This document shows, piece by piece, positions 44,301 through 54,995 of a stretch of DNA of 64,000 nucleotides. The notes under the pieces were generated by a model. It saw nothing but the letters and a program-made list of their open reading frames with translations, did not search any database and was not told the DNA's origin. Location: the NCBI GenBank assembly GCA_964575255.1, contig CAZNPZ010000005.1, positions 1 to 64,000 on the forward strand. The letters run 5' to 3'. The stretch's first letter is position 1; each line of letters begins with the position of its first letter. The stretch comes from JAEZHK01 sp964575255 (GTDB taxonomy: Bacteria; Bacillota; Clostridia; Christensenellales; Aristaeellaceae). The position numbers and the translations under genes were made by a program.

Positions 44301-47300
44301 CGGCGCCGCGCGCTACCGAGTCACCTATACCGCGCTGGACGGGCTGTATCAGGATTCCCGCGAGTTTGACGTGACGGTCTTGGGCGGCCTGCCGGAGGAT
44401 ATGCCGGATGGCATCTCGACGCCGTTCCAGTCGAAATACGAGATTCACACCGGTGATTCGCTGCCCTTCTCGCTGGACGACATCGACTTTGAAACGCACG
44501 GCACGGTTCCCGCGGGGCAGGAAATCTGGAAAGATTTCTGGAACGAACGCGGCGACTGGAGCCAGGTGGATGAGTCCTGGGACGACGAACAGACTGTGCG
44601 CACCCTGACCTTCAACAACGAAGGCCGCTTCCGCATGCTGGCCGTCATTGGCGTCGCCAACAACCGCTTTGTACAGGAAATCGAGTTCGTCGTCAAGGAC
44701 AGTGAGCATCTGCCCACGGATGTCGGCGCGTCCCTGCGCTACACCACGCTCTACACCGGCGCCAATTACCCCCAGCACAACCTGGGCGGCGGCTGGGTGA
44801 ACGCGGAGTTCTGGGAGGAAGACGGCAACGACTACGAATGGAAACTCGAACGCCTCACCGGCGGAGACAATCCCCCGCTGAAGCTGTACCTGACCGGCTC
44901 CGAACCGACCGGCGCTTCGATTGACTTTGAGCTGACGGAAGGCGAGGGCACGGTGCGCTACCGCCTCAGCTATACGGCGCTGGGCGGGCTGTACCAGGGT
45001 TCCTATGAATTCGACGTAACGGTGGTGGATGGACTTCCGGAGGATCTGCCCAGCGGCATCACGACGCCGTTCTTGAGTCAGTACGTGATCCATACCGGCG
45101 ATTCGCTTGTCTTCGGCATGAACGACATTGACTTTGAGACGCCGGGCACGGTTCCGGAGGGGCAGGAGATCTGGAAGGAGTTCTGGAAGGATAATGGCGA
45201 CTGGGGTTCGGTGGACGAGGAATGGTCCGGCGACGACATTCGCACGGAAACTTTCCATCACGAAGGGCGGTACCAGCTCACGATCGCCATCGGCATCGCC
45301 AACAACTTCTTCACCCAGAGTATCGAGATCATCGTCAAAGACGGCGAACAACTGGATCCCGGCCTGAACGTCTATCAGCGGTTTGCGACCGCGTACCTGG
45401 ACGGCGAGAAAGATCAGTTCCTCGGCATCGTCAATGCCGACAATGTCGTTGTGTTCAACGAGGAATGGGACAAATTTGATTTTGAGTGGACGATTCAGCG
45501 CCTTTCCGGCGACGAGAACATTGCCACGCTTTCGCTGGAAGAGTGGGGCGACCCGCGCGGCGTCGGCATTCGCTTTGCGCTGGGGACGGAGCCGGGCACG
45601 GTCACCTATGAGGTCGGTTACACCGGCGCGGGCGGGCTGTACCAGGGTACAGCCGAAATCACGCTGAACGTCGAGGCGAGCCTGCCGACGGGTCTGCCGA
45701 CGGAGATCACCTTCCCCAAGACGGAGTATGAGATTCCCGTGGGCGGCAGTATCGAATTGGCGCTTGACGACATCGGCTTCGCCGACGGAGCCGTGCCGGA
45801 TGGCGCAAAGGTCTGGAAGGAGTTCTGGAACGCCGAGGGCGACTGGGGCTCCGTGGAAGAGGACTGGCCGGAAGAAAACGTCCGCAGGAACACCTTCCCG
45901 AAGGAAGGACTGTACTACCTGACCTTGGCGGCGGGCGTCGGCAACCACACCTTGACCAAGTCCGTCACGATCCTCGTCAAGGATGGCGAGCACATGGATC
46001 CCAGCCTGTACATGGACCAGCGGTTTACGACCGCGTATCTGGACGTGGATGGAGATACGTACCTCGGAAACGTCTACGCTGAGAACGTGACCATCCGGGA
46101 CGGCGACTGGGACAAATTTGACTACGAGTGGACGATCCGGAAGGTGTCGGGCGAGGACGATACCGCGACGCTGTCTCTTGATGGCGAGGGCGACCCGCGC
46201 GGCGTCGGCATTCGCTTTGCGCTGGGGACGGAGCCGGGCACGGTCACCTATGAGGTCGGTTACACCGGCGCGGGCGGGCTGTACCAGGGTACAGCCGAAA
46301 TCACGCTGAACGTCGAGGCGAGCCTGCCGACGGGTCTGCCGACGGAGATCACCTTCCCCAAGACGGAGTATGAGATTCCCGTGGGCGGCAGTATCGAATT
46401 GGCGCTTGACGACATCGGCTTCGCCGACGGAGCCGTGCCGGATGGCGCAAAGGTCTGGAAGGAGTTCTGGAACGCCGAGGGCGACTGGGGCTCCGTGGAA
46501 GAGGACTGGCCGGAAGAAAACGTCCGCAGGAACACCTTCCCGAAGGAAGGACTGTACTACCTGACCGTGGCGGCGGGCGTCGGCAACTACACCTTGACCA
46601 AGTCCGTCACGATCCTCGTCAAGGATGGCGACCACATCAACCCGAACCTGAACGTCTATCAGCGGTTTACGACCGCGTATCTGGACGTGGAAGGAGATAC
46701 GTACCTCGGAAACGTCAACGCTGAGAACGTGACCATCCGGGACGGCGAATGGGACGATTTCGACTATGAGTGGACGATTCAGCGCCTTTCCGGCGACGAG
46801 AACATTGCCACGCTTTCGCTGGAAGAGTGGGGCGACCCGCGCGGCGTCGGCATTCGCTTTGCGCTGGGGACGGAGCCGGGCACGGTCACCTATGAGGTCG
46901 GTTACACCGGCGCGGGCGGGCTGTACCAGGGTACAGCCGAAATCACGCTGAACGTCGAGGCGAGCCTGCCGACGGGTCTGCCGACGGAGATCACCTTCCC
47001 CAAGACGGAGTATGAGATTCCCGTGGGCGGCAGTATCGAATTGGCGCTTGACGACATCGGCTTCGCCGACGGAGCCGTGCCGGATGGCGCAAAGGTCTGG
47101 AAGGAGTTCTGGAACGCCGAGGGCGACTGGGGCTCCGTGGAAGAGGACTGGCCGGAAGAAAACGTCCGCAGGAACACCTTCCCGAAGGAAGGACTGTACT
47201 ACCTGACCTTGGCGGCGGGCGTCGGCAACCACACCTTGACCAAGTCCGTCACGATCCTCGTCAAGGATGGCGAGCACATGGATCCCAGCCTGTACATGGA

Positions 47301-50300
47301 CCAGCGGTTTACGACCGCGTATCTGGGCGGCGAGACGGATCAGTTCCTTGGCGGCGTACACGCCGATAACGTGACCGTGCGGGACGGCGAATGGGAGGAT
47401 TTCGACTACGAGTGGACGATCCGCCCGCTTTCGGGCGACGAATCCATCGCCTCGCTTTCGCTGGAGGGCGAGGGTGATCCGCGCAGCGTCGGCATCCACT
47501 ACATACTGGGCAATCAAGAGGGCACTGTCACTTACGAAGTCGGCTACACCGGCGGCCCGGACGGGCTGTACCAGGGCACGATCGAGGTCGCGCTGACTGT
47601 GGCGGCCGACCTNNNNNNNNNNNNNNNNNNNNNNNNNNNNNNNNNNNNNNNNNNNNNNNNNNNNNNNNNNNNNNNNNNNNNNNNNNNNNNNNNNNNNNNN
47701 NNNNNNNNNNNNAGATCATCGTCAAGGACGGCGACCATCTGAGTCCGAACCTGAACATTTATCAGCGGTTTACCACCGCCTATCTGGATGGGGAGAAGGA
47801 TCAGCACCTTGGAAACGTGAACGCCGACAATGTGACCATCCGGGACGGCGAGTGGGAAGACTTCGCTTATGAATGGACGATCCAGCCGGTGGCCGAAGAC
47901 GCGGACGTCGCCACGCTGGAGTTTGAGGACGAAGGCGACCCGCGTAATGTGGGCATCCGCTACAGTCTGGGAACCGAACCGGGTACGGTCACCTATGAAG
48001 TCGGCTACACCGGCGGCCCGGAGGGGCTGTACCAGGGCACGGTGGAGATTTCTCTGACGGTGGAAGAGGGGCTGCCCGCGAACCTGCCAAGCGGCATTTC
48101 GACGCCGTTCCTTGCGAAGTACGAGAAGCACACCGGCGAGTCGATCTCCTTCGCGCTCGCGGACATCAATTTTGAAACGCAGGGCACGATCCCGGAGGGG
48201 CAGCAGGAATGGAGGGAATTCTGGAACGGTGAGGGAGACTGGGGCGCGGTAGATGAATCCTGGAGCGAAGACGGCGTGCGCACCATCACGTTTGACAGCG
48301 AAGGGCGCTTCCGCATCTGGGCCGTCATCGGCATCGGCAACTGCTATTACAAGCAGTCTATTGAGATCGACGTCATGGACGAGGATCGCCTTGGCGGAGA
48401 TGCGCTGGATATGGAAGGCCTCAACCTGTCCACGCTTTATTCCGGTGCGCAGTCGTACCGTTCGCTTGGCGTAATCTCAAATAACGCGGATCTCTGGGAA
48501 GACCAAGGCGACGAATACGAATGGACGCTGGAAAGAATCAGCGCCGGTGACAATCCCCCGTTGAACCTCTTCATCAGCGACGAGAATTCCAACTCGATCC
48601 GGCTTGACTACACTTTCCCTGGCGGCGCGGGCACCGTGCGTTACCGCGTGTCGTACGTAGCGCTGGATGGAGTGTTCAGACAATCCTGCGAATTTGACGT
48701 CACCGTTGTAGAAGGGCTGCCTGAAGGCCTCCCCGAGGGCATTGCGACGCTGTTCGCAGATTCGTATACAATCCGAACGGAACAGCAACTGTCGTTTTCT
48801 CTAGACGACATCGACTTCGAGACATCCGGCGCAATCCCGGAAGGTCAACCAGTCTGGAAGGATATTTGGGGCGGCTCGGATGACGATACCTGGAGCGAGG
48901 ACGGCGTGCGCACCAGCATTTTCTACAATGAAGGGGTCTACTACTTCCAGGCCGTTATTGGTATCGGGAACTATTTCTTCCAGAAGGATATTGAGATTAT
49001 CGTCAAGGACGGCGACCACCTGAACCCGAACCTGAATGCCCACCAGCGGTTCATGACCGCGTACCTGGATGGCGAAGGGGATCAGAACCTCGGCAGCGTG
49101 AGCGCCGACAATGTGACCATCCGGGACGGCGAGTGGGAAGATTTCGCTTATGAATGGACGATCCGGCCGGTGGCCGAAGACGCGGACGTCGCCACGATTT
49201 CGCTGGAGGGCGAAGGCGATCCGCGCAATATCGGCATCCACTATGTGCTGGGCACGAAGCCGGGTACCGTGCGGTACGAGGTCGGCTACACCGGCGGCGC
49301 GGACGGGCTGTACCAGGGCACGATCGAGGTCGCGCTGACTGTGGCGGCCGACCTGCCTTCGGGTCTTCCGACCGGAATTCAGGTACCAAAGAAGGAGTAT
49401 CTGGATATCCCTGTGGGCGGCAGCGTGACGTTGGACACGGCGGACATCCTGCCTACGGGCGGCTCCGCTCCGGATGGCACGCGCGTGTGGCGCGAATACT
49501 GGAACGCCGAGGGCGATTGGAATCAGACAGAAGAGAACTGGGATGAGTCTGAAAGAACCATGATCTTCCATGCGCCGGGCCGTTATTTCATGGATGCGGT
49601 CTATGGCATAGACAACTACATTCTGATGGAAACCATCCTGATCGTAGTCGGAGAGGAAGACGGCCACCTGCCGGTGACCGTGCACAGCGACCAGCGGTTT
49701 ACGACCGCGTATCTGGACGGCGTGCAATCCCAGACCATCTCCTATCTCTGGGTGGAGGGCGTGACGCTCCGGGGCGACGAGCAGGAGGACTTCCAGTGGT
49801 CGTTCGACAGGATCGAGGGCGACGAGAACATCGCGGAGATCGGACCGGGCGATAATGGCAGGAGCGCCTATGACAACGAGGCGGACTACAACTTATTGGG
49901 CGGCACGGGATCGGTGACCTACAGGGTTACATACCGCGCACTGGGTGGGCTGTATGAAGGCAGCTGCGATATCACACTGAACGTCGAGGCGGAGAAGCCC
50001 GAAGGCCTGCCGACGGGAATCAGCCTGCCCAAGACGGAGTTTGAGATCAAAACCGGCGAAACCGTGGATCTCGACTTGAACGACGTGGAACTGGTCGGCG
50101 GGTCGGCGCAGCCGGGGATGGCGGTGTGGAAGGAATTCTGGAACAGCGAGGGAGACTGGGGCTCGGTGGGCGAGGAATGGACTTCCAAGACCAACCGGCG
50201 AAACACCTTCCCCAACGAGGGCGTGTACTACGTCACCGTGGCTTATGGTATTGACAACCACATTCTGGAACTGTCCGTCAAGATCATCGTCAAGGACGGC

Positions 50301-53300
50301 GACCATCTGAGTCCGAACCTGAACATTTATCAGCGATTTACCACCGCCTATCTGGATGGGGAGAAGGATCAGCACCTTGGAAACGTGAGCGCCGACAATG
50401 TGACCATCCGGGACGGCGAGTGGGAAGATTTCGCTTATGAATGGACGATCCGGCCGGTGGCCGAAGACGCGGACGTCGCCACGATTTCGCTGGAGGGCGA
50501 AGGCGATCCGCGCAATATCGGCATCCACTATGTGCTGGGCACGAAGCCGGGTACCGTGCGGTACGAGGTCGGCTACACCGGCGGCCCGGAGGGGCTGTAC
50601 CAGGGCACGGTGGAGATCACACTGACGGTGGAAGAAGGGCTGCCCGCGAACCTGCCCAGCGGCATTTCGACGCCGTTCCTTGCGAAGTACGAGAAGCACA
50701 CCGGCGAGTCGATCTCCTTCGCGCTCGCGGACATCAATTTTGAAACGCAGGGCACGATCCCGGAGGGGCAGAAAGTTTGGAAGGAGCTCTGGAACGATGG
50801 CGGAGACTGGGGCTCGACGGAAGACTCCTGGAGCGATGATGGCGAAGGGGTGCGAACCATTACCTTCAGGGAAGAAGGACGCTTCCGCGCTTTCGCGGTC
50901 ATCGGTATCGGCAACTACTACTTCAGGCAGTCCATCGAGATCGTCGTCATGGACGGCGACCATCTGAACGCGGACGTTTACGTGAGCCTGGTCTATGATA
51001 CCATTTACACCGGTTCCGATGTTCAGGAGGACTACATTGGTGTCTGCGGAATCGAGGACTTGAGCGTCTGGGAAGATGAGGAGTACCAATGGAGTCTTGA
51101 GTGCATTTCGGGCGGGGACAATCCCCCGATCGAAATGACCATAAACGACAACTTCAGCGACTTCTGCTCGTTCGACTACAAAATTCTGAATGATTCCAGC
51201 GCTGAGCTTCGCTACCGGATGACGTATACGGCGCTGGATGGGCTGTATCAGGGCTCCTGCGAATTTGATGTCACGGTCGTTCAGGGTCTTCCGGAGGACA
51301 TGCCCCAAGGCATCTCAACGCCGTACCCGTCGGAGTATCGGATTCAAGTTGGGGACTCTCTCACCTTCAAAGAGGACGACATCGATTTTGAGACGGCCGG
51401 TACGGTTCCGGCAGGGCGGGAAGTCTGGAGAACATTCTTCTTCGACGAGTGGGAAGGCGTGGATTCCGAGAGTGAATACACCTACACATTCAACAAATCG
51501 GGGCGCTGCTTCCTCGAGGTGGTCATCGGCGTCGGGAACGTTTACACAACGCAGTTCATTCAGATCTATGTTCTCGACGGCGACCACATCAACGCGGAGC
51601 TTGGCCAGGACATTCGGTTCAATACGCTCTACGCCGGCGCGGACGAAACGGAGGGCTTCCTGGGCGGCGCGTGGGTCAACTCCAACATTTGGGATCAAAT
51701 AGACGACTTCCATTGGGATCTTACCAAGGTCTCCGGCGACGACGTGCTGGATGTATACCTGACCGCACAGGGACTTTACAACTGCGCCTTTGACTACAGG
51801 CTGACGGGCGGCGCGGGCACTGCGCGCTATCGCCTGAGCTACACCGCGATGGACGGGCTGTATCAGGATGCGTTTGAATTCGATTTGACGGTGGCGGAGG
51901 GTCTCCCGGAAGGCATGCCCGAAGGGATCAAGACCCCGTTCCAGTCGCAGTATACGATTCACACCGGCGATTCGCTCTCATTCGCGCGCTCCGACATCGG
52001 CTTTGAGACACCCGGTACGATTCCGGAAGGCCAGGATGTCTGGAAGGAGCTTCGAAACGACGCCGGAGACTGGGATTCGGTGGATGAGGACTGGGACGAG
52101 AACGGGAATGTGCGCACCGATACGTTCAACGAGGAGGGGCGTTTCCGCGTCTGGGCTGTCATCGGCATCGGCAACTACTACTTCCGGCAGCCCATCGAGA
52201 TCACCGTCAAGGATGGCGACTACATCGACGTGGACATTGACATGCAGGGCCTCAACTTCTCCACGCTCTATAGCGGCGCCAGTTCGTACCACTCGTTTGG
52301 CGACGTCTCCGCAGACGCGGACTACCGGGAGGGCGAGGAAGATCAGTACGAATGGACGCTGGAAAGGATCAGCGCGGGCGACAATCCCCCGTTGAACCTG
52401 TTTATCAGCAACAGCAACACCGAGATGGCGTGGTTTGACTACACGTTCCCCGGCGGCGCGGGCACGGTGCGCTACCGGCTAACTTACACAGCTGTGGGCG
52501 GATTGTATCGGGGATCCTGTGAGTTTGAGGTGAACGTGGTGGAAGGCCTGCCGGAAGGCCTGCCCCAAGGCATCTCCACACCGTTCAAGGACAGCTACGA
52601 ACTCCGTACCGGCGAACGGCTGTCACTCTCCCTGAACGACATCAACTTCGTGACCTCTGGCGCGCTCCCGGATGGCGAATCGGTCTGGCGGGATCTGTGG
52701 GGCGGGTCGGATTACGACGAGTGGAGCGAGGACGGCGTGCGTACGCTCGCCTTCGACCATGAGGGGAACTACGAAATCACAGCGGCCATCGGCATCGGCA
52801 ACTACTTCTTCTCGCAGGATATCGCAATCATCGTCGACGACGACACACAGCACGACGCGGGTCTTTCCGTCGATCAAAAGTTCCCGACCGCATACCTTGA
52901 CGGCGAAAAGGATCAGCGACTGGCGCGCGTCAACGCGCAAAACGTGGTCGTACCCGACGGCGAAGAGGAAGACTTTGACTACAAGTGGACGATCAGGAGG
53001 CTTTCGGGCGACGAGTCAACAGCCACACTTGATCTGGATAGCGAGGGTACCCCCTGGTATGTGACCATCCACTACCAACTGGGAACCCAGCCAGGCTCTG
53101 TCACCTATGAGGTCGGCTACACCGGCGCGGACGGTCTCTATCAGGGGACGACTGAAATTTCCCTGATCGTGGAGGCGTCGTCCGGCATCGCCCTGCCAGA
53201 CGAGATCGCTGTGACAGGTCTGTCCAACCCCGTGCTGCTCAACGCGGATGACACGCTGGCCATCAATCTGGAAGACATTCACCCCGTGGGCGAATACCAG

Positions 53301-54131
53301 CCGCCGGAGGGTGCGGATATCTTCAGGGACATCTGGGAGGCGGAAGGTGACTGGGGCAGCGTGGATGGGCGCAGCAGCGATGCGTTGACCATTCGCAACA
53401 AGTTCTATGAACCCGGGCGTTACTTCTTCGACGCGGTTTACGGCGTGGCCAACTGCGTGGTCAGGAAGCGCTACGAGGTGCGCGTAACGAAGGATGGAAG
53501 CCTTCTGCGCGGCGCAGATCTTGACCAGATCTATGACAACCTCTATTCGGGCGTCACGACGGAGGGAATCTTCGGCTATGTGCACTTGGACGGCATTACG
53601 CTGAGCGAAGACGAAAGCAGCGAATGGACCGTCGAGCAGATCAACTACACAGAGCAGGCGCCCTTCAAGATCAACGTGGGCTTCAGTAACCAGGAAATGG
53701 CCGTGCTGATCTGCACGCCGAACAGCGCGGGCGGCGCGACCGGAGACGCGACCTTCCGCATCCATTACACCGGCGGCGCATACGACTGGAGCCGTGACTT
53801 CACCGTGCACATCCTGGACGGGCTGCCCGCCGTCGTGCCCACGGGCATCAACTACCTCTACAAGGGCGGGAAAGCGGTGACGGTGGGTGAGGCGCAGGCG
53901 CTGGATTCCTCGCTGATCTCGTTTGCCGATGTTGAAGGGCAGCCCACGGGCAGTAACGTATGGAAGCGGTACAGCTCCTACAGGGGAAACTTTGAAGCGA
54001 TCCAGTGGGAAGAGATTGGCGGCGTCCCCTACGTTACCTTCACCGAACCGGGAACGTATACCTACATCGCGCAGGCTGGCATCGGAAACCTTCTGTGGGA
54101 GGACTTCTTCTCCTTCGAAGTGACCGAGTAG
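38365..54131 (+). CDS. Giant secreted repeat protein (interrupted in silico by an assembly gap)
   Basis: One gene of at least 15.7 kb (more than 5,200 residues) read as two frames only because 100 placeholder Ns interrupt it. A signal peptide (LLACVLSLLLLTGSLPAPAA) is followed by an acidic Pro/Ala/Glu linker with EEPAAQ and PDVTPGEPTAA repeats, nine Big_2-like Ig units (38887-41345), a single all-beta domain (about 41350-41640), a further unit (41650-41945), and about 20 modules of ~214 residues to the end. The C-terminus (FFSFEVTE) has no LPxTG, SLH or membrane anchor. By analogy with other multi-Ig proteins it should be an extended extracellular or adhesive fibre; that is inference. GGAGG precedes ATG 38365. 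Codon use matches the neighbours. Confidence 0.85.
38887..41345 (+). repeat. Nine alternating Ig-like (Big_2-type) units
   Basis: Units of about 90 residues with the Big_2 pattern L.A.V.P..A....V.W.S.....A.I...G.VT......V.ITA...DGS. Two subtypes alternate. Type A carries an Asp-rich start and VTWVSSNPKIARI (starts near 38887, 39445, 39990, 40525, 41080). Type B carries EVSIKDPGVIPELGSVQL and NKAVTW (starts near 39166, 39720, 40260, 40805). The A-B pair, about 540 bp, seems to be the unit of duplication. Confidence 0.75.
45682..47607 (+). repeat. Three near-identical 642-bp tandem copies
   Basis: Modules at 45682-46323, 46324-46965 and 46966-47607 are almost identical over long stretches with an exact 642-bp period. 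The same stretches reappear word for word, for example the segment reading LPTGLPTEITFPKTEYEIPV. Such identity implies recent duplication or ongoing gene conversion, and makes copy number here uncertain in a short-read assembly. Confidence 0.85.
47613..47712. other. Assembly gap (100 N) inside the repeat array
   Basis: Exactly 100 N, so almost certainly a placeholder. The sequence before it matches 49323-49353 and the sequence after matches 50282 onwards, so the gap lies in repeats. The frames on the two sides differ by a placeholder effect: true length must be 2 modulo 3. Comparison with neighbouring modules predicts about 285 bp if one module spans it. Confidence 0.95.
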
Positions 54132-54154
54132 GCGCTGGCGTTTGTACTGAGATG

Positions 54155-54191
54155 AGGGATCCCACACGCCGATGCGCGCGGGGTCCCTTTT
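54155..54191 (+). terminator. Terminator of the giant gene
   Basis: Stem AGGGATCCC (54155-54163) and GGGGTCCCT (54180-54188, one G-T pair) followed by TTTTCTT, 24 bp after the stop. Confidence 0.75.
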
Positions 54192-54278
54192 CTTCGCCAT
54201 GTTTTTACCTTGGCTTGATCCAGCCCGCGATCGGTGGTAGTATTCATAAGTGGGTTTGTGATTGGGGTGATTCAGGAA

Positions 54279-54557
54279 ATGGCGCGCATCGATCAGGTTT
54301 ATCCGAAGAAACAGCGCAGGGAATCTGTGATCCAGTTCGGCAGCGGCGTATTCCTGCGCGGCTTCTTTGACTGAATGCTGCAAAAGGCGGACGACGCCGG
54401 GGTGATGGACGCCTCTACGGCGGTCGTCGTCTCCACCGATCTGGGCGCGGGGGGCGCTCTCTTAGCGCAGAACGGCCAGTATACCCACATCGCGCGCGGC
54501 GCGGATGGCGTGCAATTCCGCTACCTCGGCCACCGGATGCGTAACGCCATGACGTGA
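54279..54557 (+). pseudogene. Broken tagaturonate/altronate oxidoreductase (UxaB-like)
   Basis: Starts MARIDQVYPKKQRRESVIQFGSGVFLRGFFD (from 54279), hits TGA at 54372-54374, then continues in the same frame as MLQKADDAGVMDASTAVVV...NGQYTHIARGADGVQF to a second stop at 54557. The family has a Trp at the first stop (FVDWM), so TGG to TGA is likely. The N-terminal NAD-binding motif QFGSGVFLRGF is clear. The remaining ~400 residues of a normal UxaB are absent, so this is a truncated remnant. The next ~90 bases (VILAGAAVLFYALSILRF) may be a fragment of the C-terminal part. Confidence 0.7.
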
Positions 54558-54995
54558 TCCTCGCCGGCGCGGCGGTATTATTCTACGCGCTGTCCATCCT
54601 GCGCTTCTCCGGAAAGCGCAGGTTATCCGACGAGTTCCAGGTATGAACCATGCGCCGACTTTGTCGACACGCGGAAAACCTGCCAATTCTGATGCTTACC
54701 CCGATGGGCAGATCGGCCAGAAGTTCAATGGCTTTGAATTGGGGCGGACGACTGCCTGACCATGTCCTTTGAAGGGCTGGAGCTGGTCGTGCGCGTAAAG
54801 GCGCTTTTCGAGAAAACCCTGTTGCCGGTGTGCAAAACGCCCGGAAACAGGGTTTTTGGCATGGAAACAGGATGACTTCCAAATTTTGGGCGTTGACTTG
54901 GATGAATCCGGTATGTTAAGAATGAAATGTGGAAATTATGCGGTAATACCCGCGCGAGCTCCGGGAGATGTCATGTTACGAAAGGGCGGCTGACC
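54558..54995 (+). other. Gene debris and upstream region of the next CDS
   Basis: About 440 bp without an intact gene. It begins with a short hydrophobic reading that may be a second uxaB fragment, then sequence I cannot assign (54650-54800), a terminator-like hairpin (54814-54855) and a candidate promoter TTGACT (54893-54898), 17 bp, TTAAGA (54916-54921) for the secreted protein at 54996. Confidence 0.45.
54814..54857 (+). terminator. Terminator-like hairpin in gene debris
   Basis: Stem AAACCCTGTT (54814-54823) and complement (54846-54855) followed by TT, within remnants after the broken uxaB gene. Confidence 0.5.

Larger units (their letters stand above)
41950..54131 (+). repeat. Array of about twenty ~214-residue Trp-rich two-part modules
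   Basis: Each module has an alpha half (LP.GI..PF...Y.IHTGDSL.F, then VWKEFWN.EGDWGSV.E.W, a basic/Thr turn, and V.IGIGN.....SIEIIVKDG) and a beta half (QRFTTAYLDGEKDQ.LG, ADNVTIRDGEW..F.YEWTI, GDPR.VGI.Y.LGT, VTYEVGYTG..GLYQGT.EI.L.V). Starts lie near 41950, 42550, 43150, 43780, 44390, 45030, 45682, 46324, 46966, ~47611 (gap), 48070, 48716, 49353, 50000, 50641, 51289, 51901, 52548, 53190 and 53820 (half). The first modules are the most diverged. I know no named family for it. Confidence 0.8.

Noticed and set aside
43648..47517. A 1,289-codon open frame on the minus strand inside the giant gene
   Set aside because: It is the mirror of GC-rich, repeat-coded plus-strand sequence. Its translation is low-complexity Arg/His/Gln/Val without domains and repeats with the same 642-bp period. 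The plus strand has a signal peptide, domains and a terminator.
47743..47816. Frameshift or natural split of the giant gene after the N run
   Set aside because: The change of frame is explained by the arbitrary length of the N placeholder. Sequence on both sides continues the same module.
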